This document shows, one piece after another, positions 16,412 to 24,315 of a stretch of 26,976 bases of DNA. Positions within the stretch are counted from its first letter, which is position 1, and each line of letters opens with the position of its first letter. The stretch is taken from contig DXSD01000017.1 of assembly GCA_019410665.1 (NCBI GenBank), positions 1 to 26,976 of the forward strand. The letters are read 5' to 3'. The translations under genes and the position numbers were made by a program. This DNA comes from Fusobacterium sp. (GTDB lineage: Bacteria > Fusobacteriota > Fusobacteriia > Fusobacteriales > Fusobacteriaceae). Under the pieces are notes generated by a model. That model was not told the origin of the DNA. It searched no databases and was given only the letters and a program-made list of their open reading frames with translations.

Positions 16412-16420
16412 TGTTATAAT
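16412..16420 (+). promoter_or_regulatory. Extended -10 sigma-70 promoter of the activator gene
   Basis: TGTTATAAT gives a perfect TATAAT (16415-16420) with the TGn extension, 30 bases before the ATG. The -35 region is only T-rich. No -24/-12 element is seen here, so the activator gene is probably expressed independently of sigma-54. Confidence 0.65.
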
Positions 16421-16450
16421 ATAAAAAATAAAAGTATTTTGAGGTGAAAT

Positions 16451-18226
16451 ATGTCATTGTTAAAAAAGATACAGAATTATGTAAAAGATTATGCAGAGAT
16501 AATAGCTGATATACTTAGATGTGATGTGGAGATAGTAGATGAAAGTTTAGTAAGAATAGCTGGAACTGGACAGTACAGTGAAAATATAAATGAACCTTGT
16601 AAAGGTATAGTATATAAACATGTATTTGAAAGTAAAAAAAGTAGGATAATAATGGATCCCAAAGAGGATGAACTTTGTGAAAAATGTAAATATAAAGATA
16701 GTTGTATAGAGACTTTAGAGATATCTGCTCCTATTTTTTATAAAGATGAAGTTATTGGAGTCATAGGGTTAGTTTGTTTTACAGAAGAGGATAGAAGAAG
16801 ACTTTTAAAAAATATGGAAACCTATCTAAAATTTACTGAGAAGATAGCAGATTTTATATCTGGAAAGATATTTGAACTAGAGGAAGAACTAGAAAAAAAA
16901 GAGATAATGGGAATAATGAAGCAGATTATTAATAATTATGATAAATGTGTTTTGATTATTGATAATGAAGGAAAAATTTTAGATGGAAATGAGCTTGCAT
17001 TAAAAGAATTAAAAATAGAAAATGGCTTCAGTCTAGCTTATCAGAGGATAAATATTATTCCTAAAAATGAGGCACTTTTTGGAAAAGATATTTTTTCAGC
17101 TGAAATTAATAGAGAAAAATATATGTTAATGGGAACATTAATTCCAGTGACAGGTTTTTCAGCAAATGAGTATAAAATATTTCTTTTTGAAAATTTTGAT
17201 AGTGATAAAAATAAAGAGATTTCTAAAAATAAGTATGCTCCAAATAATGTTTTTTTAGAAGATATTATTAGTAACTCTGAAAAGATGAGTAAATTAAAGG
17301 AGAGGATAAAAAAAATAGCTAAAACCCAATCAACAGTTTTAATAATGGGAGAGAGTGGAACAGGGAAAGAACTGATAGCAAGAGCAATACATAATTGTAG
17401 TGATAGAGCAAAACAGCCATTTATTGCAATTAACTGCGGTGCCATACCTGAAAACTTACTAGAAAGTGAACTTTTTGGTTATGTAAAAGGAGCATTTAGT
17501 GGTGCTAGTAATGAAGGAAGGGTAGGAAAGTTTGAGTTAGCTAATAATGGAGTAATATTTTTAGATGAGATAGGAGAGATGCCACTTTTCTTACAAGTAA
17601 AACTTTTAAGAGTTTTACAAGAGAGAACGATAGTAAGAATAGGTTCAAATAAATTGATAAATTTAAATATCAGAGTGATAGCTGCTACTAATAAAAATCT
17701 ATTAAAAATGGTAAAGGAAGGAAAATTTAGAGAAGATCTTTATTATAGATTGAATGTTATCCCTTTAAAAATTCCAGCTTTAAGAGAAAGAAGAGAGGAT
17801 ATAGCTTTACTTTCTAGTTTTTTAAATAATAAATATAGTAAAAGTTTAGGTGGATTAAGGCTTCACATTGATGATGAAATAATGGAGATATTTTTAAAAC
17901 ATAATTGGCCTGGAAATGTTAGAGAGTTGGAAAATAGTGTGGAATTTTTAATAAATATGGCTGATGAAAATGGTAATATAGACAATGAAACAAGAGAGTA
18001 CCTAAAGAAAAACTTAAAAAGTAATGGGAAATATAGTGAGAATGAGAGCGGAAAAAGTGAAGTTAATGATACTGAGATAATAACATTGGAAGAGAGTGAA
18101 AAAAGATTGATAGCAAAGGCATTGCAAATATATGGGGCTGATACCAATGGAAAAAATATATGTGCTGAGAAATTAGGAATAGGAATAGCTACTCTATATA
18201 GAAAAATAGAGAAATATAAATTATAG
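16451..18226 (+). CDS. ygeV: Sigma-54-dependent activator, YgeV-like
   Basis: This is an enhancer-binding protein that remodels sigma-54 RNA polymerase. Its 591 residues and motifs resemble E. coli YgeV, which belongs to a similar purine locus. The N-terminal sensor (about 1-140) has VEIVDESLVRIAGTG and a cysteine group LCEKCKYKDSC (Cys76, Cys79, Cys85), and looks GAF-like. A PAS-like part follows (about 155-250). The AAA+ domain has Walker A GESGTGKE (300-307), the sigma-54 contact loop GAFSGA (347-352, the Ser variant of GAFTGA), Walker B IFLDEIGE and an arginine-finger region FREDLYYRLNVIPL. The C-terminus is a Fis-type helix-turn-helix ending LGIGIATLYRKIEKYKL. It stands between two sigma-54 promoters, its likely targets. 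The ligand is unknown; a purine, a pathway intermediate or redox state are all possible. Confidence 0.9.
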   Translation: MSLLKKIQNYVKDYAEIIADILRCDVEIVDESLVRIAGTGQYSENINEPCKGIVYKHVFESKKSRIIMDPKEDELCEKCKYKDSCIETLEISAPIFYKDEVIGVIGLVCFTEEDRRRLLKNMETYLKFTEKIADFISGKIFELEEELEKKEIMGIMKQIINNYDKCVLIIDNEGKILDGNELALKELKIENGFSLAYQRINIIPKNEALFGKDIFSAEINREKYMLMGTLIPVTGFSANEYKIFLFENFDSDKNKEISKNKYAPNNVFLEDIISNSEKMSKLKERIKKIAKTQSTVLIMGESGTGKELIARAIHNCSDRAKQPFIAINCGAIPENLLESELFGYVKGAFSGASNEGRVGKFELANNGVIFLDEIGEMPLFLQVKLLRVLQERTIVRIGSNKLINLNIRVIAATNKNLLKMVKEGKFREDLYYRLNVIPLKIPALRERREDIALLSSFLNNKYSKSLGGLRLHIDDEIMEIFLKHNWPGNVRELENSVEFLINMADENGNIDNETREYLKKNLKSNGKYSENESGKSEVNDTEIITLEESEKRLIAKALQIYGADTNGKNICAEKLGIGIATLYRKIEKYKL

Positions 18227-18245
18227 TTTTATCATAATGATAAAA
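18227..18245 (+). promoter_or_regulatory. Perfect 9-1-9 dyad, candidate activator site upstream of ssnA
   Basis: TTTTATCATAATGATAAAA is a perfect inverted repeat directly after the activator stop codon, centred about 184 bases upstream of the -24 GG of the ssnA promoter. A 16/19 match occurs upstream of the dpaL promoter. No T-run follows, so it is not a convincing terminator. Confidence 0.42.
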
Positions 18246-18323
18246 TAAATTATCACAAAAAAACATTGAAATAATTTTGATTTATAAAAAATGTTTTAAA
18301 ATAAAAAAAAGAAAAAAATAGTT

Positions 18324-18356
18324 GTGCGTATATTTTTATAAAAAATATACATGCAC
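18324..18356 (+). repeat. Inverted repeat with GTGC/GCAC ends upstream of ssnA
   Basis: GTGC-GTATATTTTT pairs with AAAAAATATAC-AT-GCAC, giving an imperfect AT-rich dyad of about 33 bases. A second copy of ATGCACT follows at 18362-18368, so ATGCACT is directly repeated with an 11-base period. It lies 64-96 bases before the -24 box, a good distance for a protein-binding site. Its function is unknown. Confidence 0.4.
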
Positions 18357-18379
18357 TAAATATGCACTGTATAAATAAG

Positions 18380-18416
18380 AAAATTACCTTAATAAAACAA
18401 GGTAATTTTTTTATTT
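18380..18416 (+). terminator. Hairpin with T-run just before the ssnA sigma-54 promoter
   Basis: AAAATTACCTT / AAGGTAATTTT forms an 11-bp stem with loop AATAAAAC, followed by TTTATTTTTT. It ends only a few bases before the -24 element. It most likely ends transcription from the activator gene (about 150 bases of 3' region) and insulates the ssnA promoter. Confidence 0.72.
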
Positions 18417-18417
18417 T

Positions 18418-18435
18418 TTGGCATATTATTTGCTT
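18418..18435 (+). promoter_or_regulatory. Sigma-54 (-24/-12) promoter of the ssnA operon
   Basis: TTGGCATATTATTTGCTT (18418-18435) carries GG at 18420-18421 and GC at 18432-18433 with exactly ten bases between. It differs by a single base from the dpaL element across this core. The predicted start is near 18445, about 30 bases before the TTG start codon of ssnA. Confidence 0.88.
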
Positions 18436-18475
18436 ATATTATCTCAGTAAAGATATTTTATCAGGAGGGATAATT

Positions 18476-19801
18476 TTGATATTAAAAAATGGAAGAGTGA
18501 TAACTCAAGATAAAAATAGGCCATATATAGAAAATGGAGCAATTGTTATTAGAGGGAATCAGATTATAGCAGTAGATACAACTGATAATATTTTAGCAAA
18601 ATATTATGATAGTGAGATAGTGGATGTAGAAAGAAAGGTTATAATGCCTGGATTTATAAATACTCATCATCATATTTACAGTGCCTTTGCTAGAGGAATG
18701 GCATCATCAGGAAAACCTAATGAAAACTTTTTAGAAATATTAGAAAATTTATGGTGGAAGATAGATAAAAAATTATCTTTAGAAGACTTAGAGTATAGTG
18801 CATATACAACTTATATAGACTGTATAAAAAAAGGGGTAACAACAGTATTTGACCACAATGCAAGTCCATATGCAGTTACAGGAAGCTTAGAAGCAATAGC
18901 AAAAGCAGCTAAGAATTTGGGGCTTAGAACATGTTTATGTTATGAAGTATCAGATAGAGATGGAAAAGAAATTGCTATTGAAGGGATAGAAGAAAATATT
19001 AATTTCATAAAAAAATATAATAATGATGATCAAAATATGATAAAAGGAATGTTTGGACTACATGCTTCATTTACTTTATCAGATGAGACATTGAGACTAT
19101 GTGACGAGAAATTAAAAGGGCTAAATGCAGGGTATCATGTTCACGTTGCTGAAGGAATAGATGACTTAGAGCAATGTTTAGAAAAATATGGAAAAAGAGT
19201 AGTTGAAAGATTAAGAGATATGAATATATTAGGAGAGAAAACTATAGCTGTTCACTGTATTCATGTAACTGATGAAGAGTTAGATATTTTAAAGGATACA
19301 AATACTATGGTAGTACACAATCCAGAATCAAATATGGGAAATGCTGTAGGATGCCAACCATTCTTAGAGTTACATAAAAAGGGAGTGTTAATTGGACTTG
19401 GTACTGATGGATATACAAGTGATATGACTGAATCGATGAAAGTTGCTAATATAATTCATAAACATGTAAAACAAGATCCTTCTGTAGCTTGGGGAGAAGT
19501 TCCTGTTTCTATGTTTGAAAATAATAGAAAGATAGCGGCTAGATACTTTGATGGAGAGTTGGGAATTCTAAAAGAGGGAGCCCTAGCAGATGTGATTGTT
19601 GTAGATTATGATCCATTAACTCCAATGAATGAAAATAATATTAATTCACATATCTTATTTGGATTTACTGGAAAAGATGTAGTTACAACTATTATTGATG
19701 GAAAAGTTGTAATGAAAGATAGAAAGCTAATAGGAATCGATGAGAAAGAAATTTTTAAAACTTCGAGAGAAGTAGCAAAAAAATTATGGAATAGAATGTA
19801 A
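18476..19801 (+). CDS. ssnA: SsnA amidohydrolase (Atz/Trz family)
   Basis: This is a cytoplasmic metal-dependent hydrolase of the SsnA branch of the aminohydrolases, related to chlorohydrolases and guanine deaminase. It probably removes an amino group or opens a ring in purine breakdown, but the true substrate is uncertain. The TTG start is chosen because GGAGG lies seven bases upstream and the protein then begins MILKNGRVIT, as expected. A longer frame back to 18362 would run through the sigma-54 promoter. The length is then 441 residues, close to known SsnA. Metal residues are seen in NTHHHIYSA (His64, His66), HVHVAEG, AVHCIH and GLGTDGYTSD. It heads an operon with the permease, only 17 bases downstream. 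Confidence 0.92.
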   Translation: MILKNGRVITQDKNRPYIENGAIVIRGNQIIAVDTTDNILAKYYDSEIVDVERKVIMPGFINTHHHIYSAFARGMASSGKPNENFLEILENLWWKIDKKLSLEDLEYSAYTTYIDCIKKGVTTVFDHNASPYAVTGSLEAIAKAAKNLGLRTCLCYEVSDRDGKEIAIEGIEENINFIKKYNNDDQNMIKGMFGLHASFTLSDETLRLCDEKLKGLNAGYHVHVAEGIDDLEQCLEKYGKRVVERLRDMNILGEKTIAVHCIHVTDEELDILKDTNTMVVHNPESNMGNAVGCQPFLELHKKGVLIGLGTDGYTSDMTESMKVANIIHKHVKQDPSVAWGEVPVSMFENNRKIAARYFDGELGILKEGALADVIVVDYDPLTPMNENNINSHILFGFTGKDVVTTIIDGKVVMKDRKLIGIDEKEIFKTSREVAKKLWNRM

Positions 19802-19818
19802 TAGTTGAGGAGGAAAAT

Positions 19819-21165
19819 ATGCAGGGAAAAACAGTGGAAAAAGTACATCCAACAGATAAGATGTTAGGTTTAGGAGACCTGTTTCTTTTAGGAGTACAAC
19901 ATATTGCAGCTATGTGTGCAGGAGCTATGGCAGTACCTATTATAATAGGAAATGCTTTAGGATTATCTTCTACAGAGATTCACTCATTAGTAAGTGCATC
20001 TTTTATGATGGTAGGAATTGGAACTATATTACAAACAATTGGAATAAAGGGGATAGTAGGTTCTAGACTTCCAATGATAGAGGGAGTTAGTTTTGCAGGG
20101 GTAGCTGCTCTTTCGGCAATAGCTTTAACTTATAGGGGAGATAACCCAATTTTAGGACTTCAAGTAATGTTTGGAGCTACAATAGCATCTGGTATATTCA
20201 GTATTTTAATAGCACCATTATTTGGAAAATTATTAAAATTTTTCCCACCTTTAGTATCTGGTGTTGTAGTTACTACAATGGGACTTTCTCTTATACCAGT
20301 TGCAGTGAGATGGGCAGGAGGGGGAAACCCAGCAGCTCCAGAGTTTGGAAATTTCCAAAATTTATCTTTGGCAATGATAACTTTAGTTATTATTTTAGGA
20401 ATACAAAAATTATCTAAGGGATTTTTAGGAAATATAGCTATTTTAGTAGGAATAATAGCTGGAACACTTATAGCTATTCCTATGGGAGTTGCAGATTTCA
20501 GTGCTGTAAAAGAGGCTGGAATGGTAACAATTAATACTCCATTAGAATTTGGTTTTCCAAAATTTGAATTAACTTCTGTTTTATCAATGTTATTAGTACA
20601 ATTGGTAATTTTAACTGAATCAACAGGAAATCAATTAAACCTTTCAAATATTTGTGGTGTTGATGAAAAAGATGAGAAGAGATTAATAGCAGGATTGAGA
20701 GCACATGGATTATCATCTGTGTTTGCTGGATTTTTTAACTCATTCCCACATGCACTATTTGGACAAAACGTTGGAATAGTTGCAATAACTGGGGAAAAGA
20801 GTCGTTTTGCAGGAACAGCAGCTGGAGTTATTTTATTAATTGTTAGTTTCTTTCCAAAAATTACAGCAATATTTACATCAATTCCATCTCCAGTATTAGG
20901 AGGAGCAGGAATAGTAATGTTTGGTATAGTTGCTGCTGGAGGAATAAAAAAATTAGGAGAGGTAAACTATGTTGGAAATAAGAATCTAATAATAGTAGCT
21001 ACAAGTGTAGGATTATCATTAGTTCCAATAGCAGTACCACAAATCTATAAACATGTACCTGCATGGGGAAATATATTATTCCACAGTCCAGTAACATTAG
21101 GATGTTTATCTGTTGTGATATTAAATATCATATTTAATGAACATGGAAAAAAAGAAATAAAATAA
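19819..21165 (+). CDS. NCS2-family xanthine/uracil (purine) permease
   Basis: This is an inner-membrane nucleobase:cation symporter of the NCS2 family. Given its neighbours it probably imports xanthine, urate or another purine. The 448-residue protein has about 14 hydrophobic segments. Diagnostic stretches are GVQHIAAMCAGAMAVPIIIG near the N-terminus, the substrate-site region LTESTGNQLNLSNICGVDE, and FFNSFPHALFGQNVGIVAITG, which contains the QNVG motif. The ribosome binding site is GAGGAGG. It lies between ssnA and ygfK in one operon. Uracil specificity cannot be excluded from sequence, but the location next to the molybdenum hydroxylase gene argues for a purine. Confidence 0.92.
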   Translation: MQGKTVEKVHPTDKMLGLGDLFLLGVQHIAAMCAGAMAVPIIIGNALGLSSTEIHSLVSASFMMVGIGTILQTIGIKGIVGSRLPMIEGVSFAGVAALSAIALTYRGDNPILGLQVMFGATIASGIFSILIAPLFGKLLKFFPPLVSGVVVTTMGLSLIPVAVRWAGGGNPAAPEFGNFQNLSLAMITLVIILGIQKLSKGFLGNIAILVGIIAGTLIAIPMGVADFSAVKEAGMVTINTPLEFGFPKFELTSVLSMLLVQLVILTESTGNQLNLSNICGVDEKDEKRLIAGLRAHGLSSVFAGFFNSFPHALFGQNVGIVAITGEKSRFAGTAAGVILLIVSFFPKITAIFTSIPSPVLGGAGIVMFGIVAAGGIKKLGEVNYVGNKNLIIVATSVGLSLVPIAVPQIYKHVPAWGNILFHSPVTLGCLSVVILNIIFNEHGKKEIK

Positions 21166-21219
21166 GAAAATAAGTAAGTAAAATTAAAATAAAAGCTTTA
21201 AAGGATCAATGGAGGAAAA

Positions 21220-22911
21220 ATGAGAGATATAATGGTACCTATGTCGTTTGACAAACTGATAAACCAATGCTTAACTGAGTATAAAACTAAAAAATCGTTA
21301 TTTGATGTAAAGGCAATAGTAACTGCTGATACAGAAAAAAATATGGAATTTTGTGGAAGAGGATTAGAGAGTCCATTAGGAGTAGCAGCAGGACCTCATA
21401 CTCAATTAGCTCAAAATATAGTTGCTTGTTATGCTGGAGGAGCTAGATTTATAGAGTTAAAAACTGTTCAAGTAATGTATGGAGAAGAGCTAGGAATTCA
21501 AAAACCTTGTATTCGTGCTAATGATGAGGGATATAATGTTGAATGGTCATCAGAATTACATGCTTTAGAAGCTATGAATGAATATATCAGAGCATGGTTT
21601 GCTACTAAGATAGTTGCAAAAGAGTTTGGATTAGGAAATCCAGATGCTTTCCAATTTAACATGAGTGTTGGATATAACTTAGAAGGAATAAAAACTCCAG
21701 CAGTAGATGGTTTCTTAAATGGATTAAATGATGCATCAACTACAAAAGTTTTCCAAGAGTGTAAGCAATATTTATTAGATAACTTACATCTATTTGAAAA
21801 TGTAGATGCTGATTTTATCAATTCAATTCCAGCTCATGTATGTAATACTATAACATTATCAACTATGCATGGATGTCCAGCAGATGAGATAGAAAAAATT
21901 GCAGCTTACTTAATAGAAGAGAAAGGATTCAATACATTTATAAAATGTAACCCTACTCTATTAGGATATGATTATGTAAGAAAAATTATGGATGATATGG
22001 GATATGATTATCTATCAATAGATAAACACCAATTTGAAATAGACTTAAAATTCGACCAAGCTGTAAAAATGATAAATAATTTAATAGCTTTAGCAAAAAC
22101 AAAAGGTGTAAAATTTGGAGTTAAGTTATGTAACACTATGCCAGTTGATATTAAGCATAAAGAGTTACCAGGAAATACAATGTATATGTCAGGAAAAAGC
22201 TTATATCCATTAGCAATATCTCTAGCTAAAATATTAGGAGAAGCTATTGGAGAGGGATTAGAGATCTCTTTCTCAGGTGGAGCAGATAAAAATAATATAG
22301 ATGAGATATTTGAAGCAGGAATCTATCCTATAACTGTATGTACAACTCTATTACAACCTATGGGATATGAAAAATTAGCTAAATTATATGAGCAATTACA
22401 TGCTATTGAATATCCAACTGCAAGAAAATTAAACCTTGCTAAGATAAATGAATTAGTAGAAAAAGTAAGAACTGATAAAAATTATTGTAAATCAGAGGCT
22501 CAAAGAAAGAAAACAGATGAGCATATAAGCTATGAAGGAGTATCTGAAAAAGATAACTTAAAATGTAAAGTACTTTGTCAAACTTGTATTAGAGTATGTC
22601 CTAACAGAGCAAATACATATATAGAAACATCAGAAGGAAAAATCTTACTTCACATAGATGATTCATGTAATGAGTGTGGAAACTGTCAATACTTATGTAT
22701 TCAACCATGTTTACCATATAGAGATAGACTTACTTACTTCTCATCAAAACAAATGATGGAAGAAAGTGAAAATAAAGGACTTTCAATTCAAGGAGATAAA
22801 TATCTAGTTCGTCTTGAAAAAGAGATTGTAGAGTGTACTTATGATGAGCTTTCAGATTTTATGAAGTCAGTTGTAGACTCAATTAAGAAAACACATTCAT
22901 ATTTAATTTAA
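21220..22911 (+). CDS. ygfK: Short-form YgfK (DHOD-like domain joined directly to ferredoxin domain)
   Basis: This is a redox protein of the YgfK family, often annotated as a putative selenate reductase subunit. In purine loci it is thought to take part in a reductive or electron-transfer step. The 563-residue protein starts with the YgfK-specific dihydroorotate-dehydrogenase-like domain (about 1-410): SPLGVAAGPHTQLAQNIV, RFIELKTVQ, NMSVGYNLEGIK and STMHGCPADEIE. It ends with two [4Fe-4S] motifs, Cys449/453/456/460 (CxxxCxxCxxxCPNRA) and Cys483/486/489/493 (CxxCxxCxxxC), followed by PYRDRLTYF. The long form, about 1030 residues in E. coli, carries a GltD-like FAD/NAD(P)H domain between these parts; here it is absent and the join is clean and in frame. 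The start has TGGAGG upstream. Electrons must then come from another protein. Confidence 0.88.
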   Translation: MRDIMVPMSFDKLINQCLTEYKTKKSLFDVKAIVTADTEKNMEFCGRGLESPLGVAAGPHTQLAQNIVACYAGGARFIELKTVQVMYGEELGIQKPCIRANDEGYNVEWSSELHALEAMNEYIRAWFATKIVAKEFGLGNPDAFQFNMSVGYNLEGIKTPAVDGFLNGLNDASTTKVFQECKQYLLDNLHLFENVDADFINSIPAHVCNTITLSTMHGCPADEIEKIAAYLIEEKGFNTFIKCNPTLLGYDYVRKIMDDMGYDYLSIDKHQFEIDLKFDQAVKMINNLIALAKTKGVKFGVKLCNTMPVDIKHKELPGNTMYMSGKSLYPLAISLAKILGEAIGEGLEISFSGGADKNNIDEIFEAGIYPITVCTTLLQPMGYEKLAKLYEQLHAIEYPTARKLNLAKINELVEKVRTDKNYCKSEAQRKKTDEHISYEGVSEKDNLKCKVLCQTCIRVCPNRANTYIETSEGKILLHIDDSCNECGNCQYLCIQPCLPYRDRLTYFSSKQMMEESENKGLSIQGDKYLVRLEKEIVECTYDELSDFMKSVVDSIKKTHSYLI

Positions 22912-22933
22912 TTATTCTAAGGAGTAGATTAAG

Positions 22934-24301
22934 ATGGAATTACTTTTAAAGAATGCAAATATTGTTACAGATAAAGAAACTTATATGAGTGATATCTATA
23001 TAAAAGATGGGGTTATAGTTAATATAGATAAAAAAATTGAAGTACCAGGTGTAAAAACTGTGGATATAGGTGGAAAATACCTAGTTCCTGGTGGGATAGA
23101 TGTACATACTCATTTTGATATAGATGTAGGAATAGCAAGATCAGCAGATAATTTTTATACTGGAACGTTGGCAGCTGCTTGTGGTGGAACGACTACAATA
23201 GTAGACCATATGGGATTTGGTCCAAAAGGTTGTAACTTACACCACCAATTAAATCTATATTATGATTTAGCAAAGAATTCTGTAATAGATTATAGCTTTC
23301 ATGGGGTAATTCAACATATAGATGAAGATATATTAAGTGAGATAGATGAGATGATAAAAGATGGAATACCATCTTTTAAAGGATATATGACATATGGATA
23401 TAAATTATCTGATATGGATATGTTAAAACTTTCAGAAAAATTAGGAAAATCAGGTGGACTACTAACAGTCCACCCTGAAAATAATGATATAGTGGATTTT
23501 ATGAGAGAGAAATTTGCTGAAGAGGGAAAATTAGAAGCTATTTATCATGCAAAGAGTAGACCAGATAAATGTGAAGGGGAAGCAGTTAATAGAATGATAG
23601 ATATTACTGCTCAAACAAATTGTCCATTATATATTGTTCATCTTTCTTCTAATGAAGCATTAGAGCACATAAAAAGAGCTAAAGATAGAGGACAAAATAT
23701 TTATTCTGAAACTTGTCCGCAATATTTAGTTTTAGATGAAGAGATGTATAAAAGAGAAGATGGAGTAAAATTTATCTGTAGCCCACCTATAAGAGAAAAG
23801 AGTAATCAAGAGAAATTATGGGAAGGTATTCAACAGGGATATATTCAAACAGTTGCTACTGACCACTGTTCATTTAATTATAAAATGAAAAAAGAGATGG
23901 GAGAAAAGGATTTTAGAAAATGTCCAAATGGTCTTCCAGGAGTAGAAACAAGAATACCTTTAATGTTTTCTGAGGGAGTATCAAAAGGAAGAATATCAGT
24001 TAATAAATTTGTAGAAATTACAAGTACAAATCCAGCAAAACTATTTGGAATGTATCCTAAAAAAGGAACTATTCAAGAGGGATCAGATGCTGACTTAGTA
24101 GTAATCGATCCTAATCTAACAAAGAAAATAACTGTTAGTGAATTACATGAAAATGTTGATTATACATCATTTGAAGGAATAGAGGTAAAAGGATATCCTG
24201 TTATGACAATATCTAGAGGAGAGATAATTGTTGTGGATAATAACTTCATTGGAGAAAAAGGTAGAGGAAAATTTGTTAAAAGAGAGGCTTTTAAGATTTA
24301 A
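22934..24301 (+). CDS. hyuA: Dihydropyrimidinase / D-hydantoinase family enzyme
   Basis: This is a cytoplasmic cyclic-amidohydrolase that opens hydantoin- or dihydropyrimidine-type rings; in this locus it probably acts on a ring formed from a purine. The 455-residue product has the complete binuclear metal site of the family: DVHTHFD (His58, His60), the carboxylated lysine in PSFKGYMTY (Lys149), TVHPEN (His180), YIVHLSS (His236) and VATDHCSF (Asp310). The C-terminal TNPAKLFGMYPKKGTIQEGSDADLVVID is typical. AAGGAG precedes the ATG. It follows ygfK by 22 bases and precedes the molybdenum hydroxylase gene by 14. In E. coli the counterpart near ygeY is called HyuA (YgeZ). Allantoinase is a less likely alternative. 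Confidence 0.92.
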   Translation: MELLLKNANIVTDKETYMSDIYIKDGVIVNIDKKIEVPGVKTVDIGGKYLVPGGIDVHTHFDIDVGIARSADNFYTGTLAAACGGTTTIVDHMGFGPKGCNLHHQLNLYYDLAKNSVIDYSFHGVIQHIDEDILSEIDEMIKDGIPSFKGYMTYGYKLSDMDMLKLSEKLGKSGGLLTVHPENNDIVDFMREKFAEEGKLEAIYHAKSRPDKCEGEAVNRMIDITAQTNCPLYIVHLSSNEALEHIKRAKDRGQNIYSETCPQYLVLDEEMYKREDGVKFICSPPIREKSNQEKLWEGIQQGYIQTVATDHCSFNYKMKKEMGEKDFRKCPNGLPGVETRIPLMFSEGVSKGRISVNKFVEITSTNPAKLFGMYPKKGTIQEGSDADLVVIDPNLTKKITVSELHENVDYTSFEGIEVKGYPVMTISRGEIIVVDNNFIGEKGRGKFVKREAFKI

Positions 24302-24315
24302 AATTGGAGGAAATT

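Noticed and set aside
18362..18475. N-terminal extension of ssnA from an ATG at 18362
   Set aside because: It would translate through a terminator hairpin and the -24/-12 promoter. The TTG at 18476 has a GGAGG site and gives the family-like N-terminus and length.
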